A stretch of DNA of 8,126 bases from Bacillota bacterium (lineage in GTDB: Bacteria > Bacillota > Clostridia > Acetivibrionales > DSM-1351). The notes under the pieces are model-generated. The model had not been told where the DNA came from. It did not search any database and saw only the letters and a program-made list of their open reading frames with translations. Location of the stretch: positions 1-8,126 of the forward strand of contig JAEVZU010000069.1 in NCBI GenBank assembly GCA_023392075.1, read 5' to 3'. The position numbers and the translations under genes are program-made. Shown here in pieces: positions 1-6,316 of this stretch (position 1 is the stretch's first letter; every line of letters starts with the position of its first letter).

Positions 1-45
1 TCTAAAGTTAAGGTAACAGGTGCAGTAAATAAAATGTTCAAATAA
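1..45 (+). CDS. 3' end of an unidentified gene (partial)
   Basis: The first frame is open from the window edge to a TAA at 43-45, giving the tail SKVKVTGAVNKMFK. The other two forward frames hit stops within the first 14 bases. The reading ends about 30 bases before a good intrinsic terminator (77-119), which is what the end of a transcription unit should look like. Fourteen residues are too few to assign a family or function, and the product is not recognised. The stretch could also be non-coding. Confidence 0.45.
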   Translation, partial: SKVKVTGAVNKMFK

Positions 46-76
46 ACTGATGCAATGTAATTGAATCTTCCTTAAG

Positions 77-119
77 CGGAAAAGCTATGTAGGCTGTAGT
101 AACTACATAGCTTTTTCCG
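77..119. terminator. Intrinsic terminator, possibly bidirectional
   Basis: The arms 77-92 and 103-119 are complementary over 16 base pairs with a single extra T, leaving a 10-base loop (93-102). The core stem is GCTATGTAG (84-92) with CTACATAGC (103-111). It is followed by TTTTT (112-116) and preceded by AAAA (80-83), so the structure has a U-tract on either strand. On the + strand it ends the gene whose tail occupies 1-45. No convergent gene is present in the window, so use on the - strand is only a possibility. Confidence 0.8.
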
Positions 120-128
120 TTTAAAAAC

Positions 129-190
129 TACATTTATTTCCTCCGTTGATATATAATAATAACATCAGCAAAAATAATCAGCCCTGATTA
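129..190 (+). promoter_or_regulatory. Candidate promoter with adjacent palindrome, upstream of the mgtC-like gene
   Basis: A consensus -10 hexamer TATAAT lies at 152-157. The matching -35 position (about 129-134) is a poor match to TTGACA, so the promoter would be weak or activator-dependent. Just downstream, TAATCAG (175-181) and CTGATTA (184-190) form a perfect 7+7 bp inverted repeat with a 2-bp spacer. That is the size of a repressor operator and would sit slightly downstream of the predicted transcription start. The promoter and the operator are both inferences; no regulator of this gene is identified. Confidence 0.3.
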
Positions 191-211
191 TGGCAGAAAC
201 GGCGGTATTCG

Positions 212-904
212 ATGTGGTTAATAAATTATATTGTCAGCCAGTCTGATTTCTATATATCTATGATATTAAGACTTGTTGTTGCCTGTATACTTGGCGGAAT
301 TATAGGCTTTGAACGCGAACATGTACACAGGCCTGCCGGACTCAGAACGCATATACTTGTATGTGTAGGGTCTGCTCTTGTAATGGTTACCTCCGAATTT
401 ATATATTTCCGTTATTCCTCCCATGTAAATGTAGACCCTGCCAGACTTGGCGCCCAGGTTATAAGCGGCATAGGTTTTCTTGGTGCGGGAACGATAATAA
501 AAGAAGGTATAAGTGTCAAGGGTTTAACTACGGCTGCCAGCCTATGGGCGGTATCCTGCGTGGGAATAGCCGCAGGTATAGGGTTTTATTCGGGAGCAAT
601 AATTGCAACTGTAATAATTTTTTTGATACTTGTTGTAATCAAGAAAACCCAGGGGAAAATTTCAACACAGAAAAGCACCAGATTGTTTATCCACACCCGG
701 ATTAAAAAAGGAGAAGTGAATGAATTATCTGCGTTAATCCAGGAAATGGGCGTCAAAATAAAAAAGACGGATTTTGTAAACAGTGAAATGGACGGCGAAA
801 TGGTTATCCGCTTCACGCTGGACATTTCCAGCCAAATATCCATGGCTGAATTGATCGAAGCCATCCTGTGCCATGAGCATGTAAGGCGTGTCTACGAGGA
901 GTAG
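212..904 (+). CDS. MgtC/SapB family inner-membrane protein
   Basis: The 230-residue protein has the MgtC/SapB signatures: GGIIGFERE (28-36) and GLRTH (43-47), then RLGAQVISGIGFLGAGTI (78-95) and VKGLTTAASLW (102-112). Four or five hydrophobic segments fill residues 15-145. The soluble tail (about 150-230) matches the ACT-like C-terminal domain of the longer family members, and the length is normal for them. In Salmonella, MgtC is needed for growth at low Mg2+ and in macrophages and acts on the F1Fo ATP synthase; in Gram-positive bacteria the role is less clear. The ATG at 212 is the first in-frame start after a TGA at 185-187. Its ribosome binding site is poor (GGCGG, 201-205), so the start is less certain than the family. 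A P-type cation ATPase follows 497 bp downstream, which recalls the Salmonella mgtCB pairing. Confidence 0.9.
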   Translation: MWLINYIVSQSDFYISMILRLVVACILGGIIGFEREHVHRPAGLRTHILVCVGSALVMVTSEFIYFRYSSHVNVDPARLGAQVISGIGFLGAGTIIKEGISVKGLTTAASLWAVSCVGIAAGIGFYSGAIIATVIIFLILVVIKKTQGKISTQKSTRLFIHTRIKKGEVNELSALIQEMGVKIKKTDFVNSEMDGEMVIRFTLDISSQISMAELIEAILCHEHVRRVYEE

Positions 905-907
905 CGT

Positions 908-1290
908 CAGGATTATTTATAAATCAGCTTCAAATGTGGCTGCCTTTTATGTGTCCAATATATTTTATATTTGTATCAAAATGCGCGAGTACAACTTCAA
1001 GCAATGGTCAGCACGGTAAAAGTGCTTACTGAAATTTGTAGGTGAACAACAAGTATTTTAGCCGGCAAAGTGACAGGAGGTCACTTTGAGCAGCAAGCGA
1101 GACCCGGATGGTCGAGTTGCTGCGACGGCAAGAAAATACTTGTTGTGAATCTAACTATTTCAAGTAAGCGCTTTGTGTGCAATCCATTGCTTGATGTTAG
1201 TACGGGAGCATTTTATTAAAATTGCCAAATATATTGTTAGAGCATTATACCTCAGCCCCTTTTAAAGCTGATTAAATCTCAATAATCTTG
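908..1290. repeat. 383-bp imperfect inverted repeat with forked apex (structured RNA or palindromic mobile element)
   Basis: Almost the whole gap between the mgtC-like gene and the ATPase gene folds back on itself. Paired segments in order are 908-917/1281-1290, 922-942/1253-1273 (18 of 21), 956-965/1227-1236 (10 of 10), 978-984/1208-1214, 989-992/1200-1203, 997-1007/1184-1194 (11 of 11), 1011-1014/1177-1180, 1019-1029/1164-1174 (11 with one G-T), 1030-1035/1157-1162, 1039-1043/1149-1153, 1046-1059/1133-1146 (14 of 14) and 1061-1064/1126-1129. The apex carries two side-by-side hairpins, 1067-1087 and 1090-1123. The repeat begins three bases after the mgtC stop codon. No transposase and no clear target-site duplication are visible. 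I do not recognise it as a named RNA family or element. The fold is read directly from the sequence; the function is unknown. Confidence 0.85.
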
Positions 1291-1400
1291 TACTATTTTC
1301 CCTCTCTCCCGAATAAAAATATTCATAGTATAACGTTCAATAAGTGTGCATGCCATGTATATTGAAAGCTGTACCAAATACAAGAGAGGCGAGAAAATGT
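1291..1400 (+). promoter_or_regulatory. Leader of the ATPase gene with weak promoter-like sequences
   Basis: This AT-rich stretch lies between the long inverted repeat and the ATPase start. TTGTAC (1288-1293) with AATAAA (1312-1317) gives an 18-bp spaced but weak sigma-A-like pair whose -35 overlaps the end of the inverted repeat. TATAAC (1329-1334) is a better -10 but has no -35. A purine-rich GAGAGG (1384-1389) is the probable ribosome binding site. No transcription start can be fixed from this sequence. Confidence 0.25.
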
Positions 1401-4124
1401 ATGAGTGTTATTGAATCTATGTTGAATTATGCAAAATCGGAAAATATACTAACGACAGGCCTTACGGACAAGGAGGCCAAATATAAGCTTCAAAAGCACG
1501 GCCTCAACATTTTGGCCGAGAGAAAGAAAATATCCCCTTTGAAGATACTGTTTCAACAATTTACCGACCTTATGGTTATTATTCTGATGATTTCAACGGT
1601 AATTTCAGGATTTATGGGTGAAATGACCGAGGCTGTCACTATAATAGCTATTGTTTTGGTTAATGCAATAATGGGTTTTGTTCAGGAATTTAAAACGGAG
1701 AAAACCATGGAAGCTTTAAAATCCCTGGCAGCACCAAGTGCAAAGGTCATCAGGGATGAGCAGCAGGTGAGCATTCCTGCGGAGGAAATTGTTCCTGGGG
1801 ATATTCTTGTTATAGAAGCAGGAGACCGTATTGCCGCCGATGCAGCCATTTTGGAAAGCAGCAGTCTGCATGTTGATGAATCCCTCCTTACAGGGGAATC
1901 GGTTCCCGTTGAAAAAAGTTCTCTTAAAAATAATAAAGCGCTTATAGATCCTTTCGATAAAAAATCCTCTGTTTATATGGGAACCGTTGTAACCGGCGGC
2001 AGAGCCAAAGCTGTAGTTTATGCCACGGGTATGAAAACCGAAATGGGTCATATAGCAGATATGATCCAGAATATTGAGGATGATGAAACCCCCCTGCAGA
2101 GAAGGCTTGCACACCTTGGAAAATTTATTGCCGTAGGATGTCTGCTGATATGTGCAATTGTTTCGGTAACAGGTGTTATCCGCGGCGAAAAGCTCTTCAC
2201 CATGCTGCTCTCGGGTATCAGCCTTGCCGTAGCCGCCGTTCCGGAAGGACTTCCCGCAATAGTCACCATATCCCTGGCTTTGGGTGTACAGAGAATGCTG
2301 AAAAGAAACGCACTGATCAGAAAGCTGCCGGCAGTTGAAACCCTGGGCTGTGCCAGCATAATCTGCTCGGATAAAACAGGAACACTCACAGAAAATAAAA
2401 TGACAGTGAGAAAAATATATGCGGCGGGCTACCAGCTTTCGGTCACCGGCAACGGCTATAATCTGGAGGGAGACTTTCTCGTTGACAACAGGTCTTCCGA
2501 TCCGCTGAAAGTGGAGGGAATCAAGCTGGCACTGGAAATCGGAGCTCTGTGCAACAATTCGGTTATAACCAGGCCTGCTTCTGAAAATACTGCAATGGGC
2601 AAAATCAAATCCATTTTCTCCAAACAGGATACGTTGAAAATCTCCGGTGATCCAACAGAAATAGCTCTGACTATTGCTGCTGCAAAGGCGGGAATAACTC
2701 AGAGCAGTTTGAACGGAACATATCAAAGGATAGATGAGCTACCGTTTGATTCGGACAGAAAGTGCATGTCAATAGTCTGTAAAAGCAATAAGGGAGAGGT
2801 ATATGTATTTACAAAAGGTGCCCCCGATATGATAATTGACAAGTGCAACAGAATAATGTCAGCCAGGGGAATTATCAAGCTGGATGAGTTAACAAAACGA
2901 TCCATAACCAGGATAAACGACGGAATGGCAAACAATGCTTTAAGAGTAATGGGTCTGGCCTTTAGAAAGCTGGAGACGGGGACATACAATCCCAATACTA
3001 AAAATGTAGAAAATGACCTTATATTTGTGGGCTTGATGGGAATGATAGACCCTCCGAGAAAAGAAGCCATAGAGGCGGTACAAAAATGCAAGCTTGCAGG
3101 TATAAAGCCTGTAATGATAACCGGAGACCATAAGCTCACAGCTACAGCTATTGCCAGAGAATTAAACATCTTCTGTGAGGGGGATAATGTATTGACCGGT
3201 GCCGAGCTTGACAGGATGAGCGATTCACAGCTTGAAGATCTGGCTCCTTCGGTGTCGGTATATGCCAGAGTATCACCCAAACACAAGCTGATGATAGTAA
3301 AGGTGCTTAAGAAACTGGGGCATATAGTCGCTATGACCGGAGACGGAGTAAATGATGCTCCTGCGGTAAAAGAGGCCGATATCGGTGTATCCATGGGTAT
3401 AACCGGCACTGACGTGACAAAGGAAGCCTCCTCCATGGTACTGCTGGATGATAATTTTGCAACCATAGTTGCCGCTGTGGAAGAGGGAAGGGTTATTTAT
3501 AACAATATAAGAAAATTTATACGATACATGCTGGCATGCAACCTGGGTGAAGTATTGACCATGTTTTTGGGTATGGTTATGTGGCTTCCCATACCGCTGC
3601 TGCCTATCCAGATATTATGGGTAAACCTTGTTACCGACGGATTGCCCGCCATAGCACTTGGACTGGATCCCGCCGAAAATGACATCATGATGAGAAAACC
3701 CCGGGGAGCAAAGGATCATATCTTTTCTCACGGTCTTCTGAAATTAATAGTAGCAAGGGGAATCTTCATTGGATTGAGCACACTTGGGGTATTTGTCAGT
3801 ATCATGTATTTTGTTGAAAATGTTGAGCTTGCCCGTACAGGTGCGTTTATGACATTGGTAATGACACAGCTTATTCATGTATTTGAGTGCAAGTCCGAGA
3901 CAAAGAATATTTTTGAGATACCCATATTCAATAACATTCCCTTGATACTTGCAGTTTTATGCTCGCTGGTAATGATACTTGGAGTAGTATATATACCCGT
4001 ATTCCAGACCATCTTTGAAACGGTTCCGCTGGGATTTAATGAATGGCTGCTTATCCTGGGCTTTACTTTAATGGGGCCTGTTTTGTCAAGCCTGCTGGGT
4101 GTTAACAGGAAAAGGTACAATTAA
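1401..4124 (+). CDS. P2A-type (Ca2+-transporting class) P-type ATPase
   Basis: The 907-residue product, counted from the ATG at 1401, is a full-length P-type ATPase that should couple ATP hydrolysis to cation export across the membrane. All the core motifs are present: TGES (165-168, actuator), DKTGTLT with the phosphorylated Asp324, KGAPD (472-476, nucleotide binding), TGD (575-577) and TGDGVNDAP (646-654). About ten membrane segments fit the usual 2+2+6 pattern. The class is set by PEGLP in M4 (281-285), Asn714/Glu717 in M5 and NLVTDG in M6 (742-747, with Asn742, Thr745 and Asp746). These match SERCA/PMR1/PacL-type Ca2+ pumps rather than the P3B Mg2+ pumps MgtA/MgtB. The position of SERCA Glu908 in M8 appears to be Gln823, so one Ca2+ site may be lost. 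The frame extends up to a GTG at 1344, but ATG 1401 is preferred because GAGAGG lies 11 bases upstream. Mn2+ is an alternative substrate. Confidence 0.93.
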   Translation: MSVIESMLNYAKSENILTTGLTDKEAKYKLQKHGLNILAERKKISPLKILFQQFTDLMVIILMISTVISGFMGEMTEAVTIIAIVLVNAIMGFVQEFKTEKTMEALKSLAAPSAKVIRDEQQVSIPAEEIVPGDILVIEAGDRIAADAAILESSSLHVDESLLTGESVPVEKSSLKNNKALIDPFDKKSSVYMGTVVTGGRAKAVVYATGMKTEMGHIADMIQNIEDDETPLQRRLAHLGKFIAVGCLLICAIVSVTGVIRGEKLFTMLLSGISLAVAAVPEGLPAIVTISLALGVQRMLKRNALIRKLPAVETLGCASIICSDKTGTLTENKMTVRKIYAAGYQLSVTGNGYNLEGDFLVDNRSSDPLKVEGIKLALEIGALCNNSVITRPASENTAMGKIKSIFSKQDTLKISGDPTEIALTIAAAKAGITQSSLNGTYQRIDELPFDSDRKCMSIVCKSNKGEVYVFTKGAPDMIIDKCNRIMSARGIIKLDELTKRSITRINDGMANNALRVMGLAFRKLETGTYNPNTKNVENDLIFVGLMGMIDPPRKEAIEAVQKCKLAGIKPVMITGDHKLTATAIARELNIFCEGDNVLTGAELDRMSDSQLEDLAPSVSVYARVSPKHKLMIVKVLKKLGHIVAMTGDGVNDAPAVKEADIGVSMGITGTDVTKEASSMVLLDDNFATIVAAVEEGRVIYNNIRKFIRYMLACNLGEVLTMFLGMVMWLPIPLLPIQILWVNLVTDGLPAIALGLDPAENDIMMRKPRGAKDHIFSHGLLKLIVARGIFIGLSTLGVFVSIMYFVENVELARTGAFMTLVMTQLIHVFECKSETKNIFEIPIFNNIPLILAVLCSLVMILGVVYIPVFQTIFETVPLGFNEWLLILGFTLMGPVLSSLLGVNRKRYN

Positions 4125-4139
4125 CAAAATAAAAAATAT

Positions 4140-4168
4140 TTGTATAAAGTATTATATTTATGTAAATT
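4140..4168 (+). promoter_or_regulatory. Possible promoter of the sensor kinase gene
   Basis: TTGTAT (4140-4145) and TAAATT (4163-4168) are separated by 17 bp and resemble a weak sigma-A promoter. Transcription would begin near 4175, just before the inverted repeat at 4182-4317. No convincing terminator follows the ATPase stop codon, so readthrough from the ATPase gene is equally possible. Confidence 0.25.
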
Positions 4169-4181
4169 AAAGTCTAATTGA

Positions 4182-4317
4182 ATAAACGGCTGTTGTTGGG
4201 CTGCAGAACGGGCGTAGGCGTATTTACAATACAAGGACTATTTAATATAATCAAAGTATTAAAATCCAGGTAATGTTAATCACGTCTACGCCATATTTCA
4301 TATTTTCGGCAGTTTAT
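4182..4317 (+). repeat. 136-bp imperfect inverted repeat in the kinase gene leader
   Basis: Helices are 4182-4192/4307-4317 (11 positions, one mismatch and one G-T), then 4211-4221/4282-4292 (11 positions, one G-T). These are followed by 4222-4231/4271-4280 (8 of 10), 4235-4237/4265-4267, and a perfect terminal stem TTTAATA (4241-4247) with TATTAAA (4257-4263). An internal loop (4193-4210 opposite 4293-4306) separates the outer helix from the rest. The outer helix ends one base before the GGAGGG ribosome binding site (4319-4324) of the kinase gene. There is no T-run after the stem, so it is not a simple terminator. It may be a structured 5' leader or a small palindromic repeat. The sequence does not resemble the 908-1290 element. 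Confidence 0.7.
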
Positions 4318-4330
4318 CGGAGGGCGGAAA

Positions 4331-6166
4331 ATGCAGAAGATAACAAATACATTTAAACATAGAATTCAAAGGAATATGCAGCAAAGACTTATGAACCTTT
4401 CGATCAGTGCAAAAATAATGACCTACTACCTCATACTGCTGGTAATTTCAATCGGGATAAGTGCAGCTCTTTATTCCAGGGTTAATTCTGCAATTGCTTT
4501 GGGACCTGTAAGTAATATATCTTTTCAGTTGCTGCATACAGTAAGTACCAGCACAAATACGGTTATAGGAAATGTAGCCGAATTTTCCAAACTTATCGTA
4601 TCAAACGATGAAATACAGGATTCTCTTCGAAATACCTTGACAAACTACAGCTTTGCATACCAGCACCAGGCCGATGTGGCGGTGGACAGGCTGGTAGGGG
4701 GAAGTGCATATGCCTCGTCGATCCACATTTTCGATTTGCGCGGCCATAAGTACAGCGCAGAAAAAGGTATTGCCAGAACGGTAAAGATTACGAATATTAC
4801 CCAGGCCCCCTGGTATAACGAGGTTATGAAAAAGAAGGGGAGCTATATTCTGGCATACAATGCCGGGGGAATATTTAACCCTGTGAGCTTCGAGGGGAGT
4901 TTTATTTCTCTTATAAGGGTTATAAATGATCTTCATACACAATCCCCGCTTGGTATATTGGTTTTAAATATTCCTGAGTCGGTACTGGAAAAATCCTGCT
5001 ATGATATGACAAACAATCCAGATGCGGAAATCCTGCTTATGGACAGTCAGGACAACATACTGATAGATTCGGATAATACATCTGGTTTTAATCTGACAAA
5101 ATTCATTTATGATAATGAAAAACTGAACAAGAAATATACATTGTGGAAGTCCGATCAAACGGAATATATGGTATCTTATTTAAAAATCGATGAAACAGGC
5201 TGGAAGGTAGCCAGTATAATACCTTACAGGGAGCTTTCCAAGGAGTCTGGTTTCATAGGACTTGTCACATTTTTATTGGTGGCAATCAACAGTTTGCTGT
5301 TGTTTGTTGGCTCGATTTTCATTTCCAGAACTATAACCGTACCTATTAAGAAGTTTTGCGAGGCCATGAAGGGAATAGAAAAGGGTGAATTTAAAAAGGT
5401 GCAGCTGAAGGCGGGAAAGGATGAAATAGGAAGGCTCAGAGACGGCTACAACACAATGGTGGAGGAGATACAGAAACTGATTTTCAGAATAGTTGAGGAG
5501 CAGAAGCTGAAAAGGAAAACAGAGCTTGAAGTACTGCAGGCACAGATAAAGCCCCACTTCCTGTATAATACCTTCGATTCCATAAGCTCACTTGCACTTT
5601 CGGGAAAAAACCAGGATGTCTACAATATAATGAAGGCCCTTGGAAACTATTACAGAACAAGCCTGAGCAGGGGGAAAGAGCTTATTACCATCGGGGAGGA
5701 ACTTGATGTTGTAAGTAACTATTTAAAGATTCAGAAATACCGTTATGAAGATATGTTTTCGGTAGAATATGACATCGATGAGGAAGTTAAAAAGTATAAA
5801 ATTTTAAAGCTTGTTTTACAGCCTTTTGTGGAAAATGCATTATATCATGGGATCAGGCCTATGCAAAAAAGCGGTTCCATATATATAGGTGCCAAATACC
5901 ACGGGGATGCTATTGAATTGATTATTGCAGACAATGGTATGGGTATGACCGATGAAGACGTACAAAGACTGACCTCAGGCAAAACTGCCCGGGAGAAAAA
6001 CAGCTTTGGTATATGGGGAACAATAGAACGGCTGAAAATACTTTATGGGATAGAAGAGGTTGTTACTATTGAAAGCAGTCCGGGAAATGGAACCAGGGTT
6101 ATTATAAGAATACCTGCAGAGCATCCTCAAAATGAATTTCCGGATCTGAATACAGGAGAAGCATAG
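4331..6166 (+). CDS. YesM/LytS-type sensor histidine kinase
   Basis: This 611-residue membrane sensor should autophosphorylate on His and pass the phosphate to the response regulator encoded next. It has a first membrane helix (about 28-48), an extracellular region of roughly 255 residues (50-305, probably Cache/PAS-like), a second helix (307-331) and a HAMP segment (332-385). The His_kinase domain (PF06580 type) has the phospho-acceptor His409 in QIKPHFLYN, and the ATP-binding domain has the N-box LQPFVENAL (496-504, Asn502), DNGMGM (534-539) and GNGTRV (585-590). This short-linker His domain is typical of the YesM/LytS group, whose partners are AraC-type regulators. The ATG at 4331 has GGAGGG six bases upstream (4319-4324), so the start is well supported. 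The ligand is unknown; carbohydrate sensing is the usual role in clostridia and fits the lipoprotein gene after the regulator. Confidence 0.93.
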   Translation: MQKITNTFKHRIQRNMQQRLMNLSISAKIMTYYLILLVISIGISAALYSRVNSAIALGPVSNISFQLLHTVSTSTNTVIGNVAEFSKLIVSNDEIQDSLRNTLTNYSFAYQHQADVAVDRLVGGSAYASSIHIFDLRGHKYSAEKGIARTVKITNITQAPWYNEVMKKKGSYILAYNAGGIFNPVSFEGSFISLIRVINDLHTQSPLGILVLNIPESVLEKSCYDMTNNPDAEILLMDSQDNILIDSDNTSGFNLTKFIYDNEKLNKKYTLWKSDQTEYMVSYLKIDETGWKVASIIPYRELSKESGFIGLVTFLLVAINSLLLFVGSIFISRTITVPIKKFCEAMKGIEKGEFKKVQLKAGKDEIGRLRDGYNTMVEEIQKLIFRIVEEQKLKRKTELEVLQAQIKPHFLYNTFDSISSLALSGKNQDVYNIMKALGNYYRTSLSRGKELITIGEELDVVSNYLKIQKYRYEDMFSVEYDIDEEVKKYKILKLVLQPFVENALYHGIRPMQKSGSIYIGAKYHGDAIELIIADNGMGMTDEDVQRLTSGKTAREKNSFGIWGTIERLKILYGIEEVVTIESSPGNGTRVIIRIPAEHPQNEFPDLNTGEA

Positions 6167-6236
6167 ACAGGTCAACGAAACTTATACAGCTCAGTGACTA
6201 TTAACGATATGATATATACAATAGTATACCTTTACG

Positions 6237-6303
6237 GCTTATCCGGCTCACGATAGGCATGTGGAGCGAGCGGTTAATTTTATCTTTTGTGAGCCGGAAA
6301 GGC
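6237..6303 (+). promoter_or_regulatory. Stem-loop covering the ribosome-binding region of the regulator gene
   Basis: CCGGCTCAC (6243-6251) pairs perfectly with GTGAGCCGG (6289-6297). Outer bases 6237-6242 pair with 6298-6303 with one mismatch and one G-T, making about 14 pairs around a 37-base loop. The 3' arm contains GGAAAGG (6296-6302), the only purine-rich ribosome-binding-like sequence before the regulator start at 6317. The stem would therefore hide it. No T-run follows, so it is unlikely to be a terminator. A role in translational control is an inference. Confidence 0.5.
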
Positions 6304-6316
6304 AATGGTGCTTTAA

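Noticed and set aside
361..705. 114-codon + strand frame inside the mgtC-like gene
   Set aside because: It is another reading frame of a gene whose own frame carries every MgtC family motif. The overlapping product has no recognisable features.
893..1290. yybP-ykoY (Mn2+) or M-box (Mg2+) riboswitch before the ATPase gene
   Set aside because: GAGGAGTAGC at 896-905 resembles the 5' signature of yybP-ykoY and such ATPases can carry that switch. However, this match is simply the last codons and stop of the mgtC-like gene, the rest of the consensus is not apparent, and the fold found is a long hairpin. M-box core sequences were not seen either.
908..1290. Integron attC site, retron msr/msd or group II intron
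   Set aside because: No integrase, reverse transcriptase or maturase gene is present, attC sites are far shorter, and no group II domain V-like sequence could be recognised.
1716..2726. 336-codon open frame on the - strand inside the ATPase gene
   Set aside because: Its translation is low-complexity and Cys/Phe-rich with no recognisable domain, and it lies wholly antisense to an intact, motif-complete ATPase. It is a shadow frame, as are 2723-3466 and the other antisense frames.
4125..4165. Terminator after the ATPase gene
   Set aside because: AATATT/AGTATT-type pairing is short, contains only A-T pairs and is not followed by a T-run.
6209..6256. 15-codon leader peptide (MIYTIVYLYGLSGSR) between kinase and regulator
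   Set aside because: No ribosome binding site precedes it, it runs into the hairpin arm, and it shows no run of one amino acid typical of attenuation leaders.
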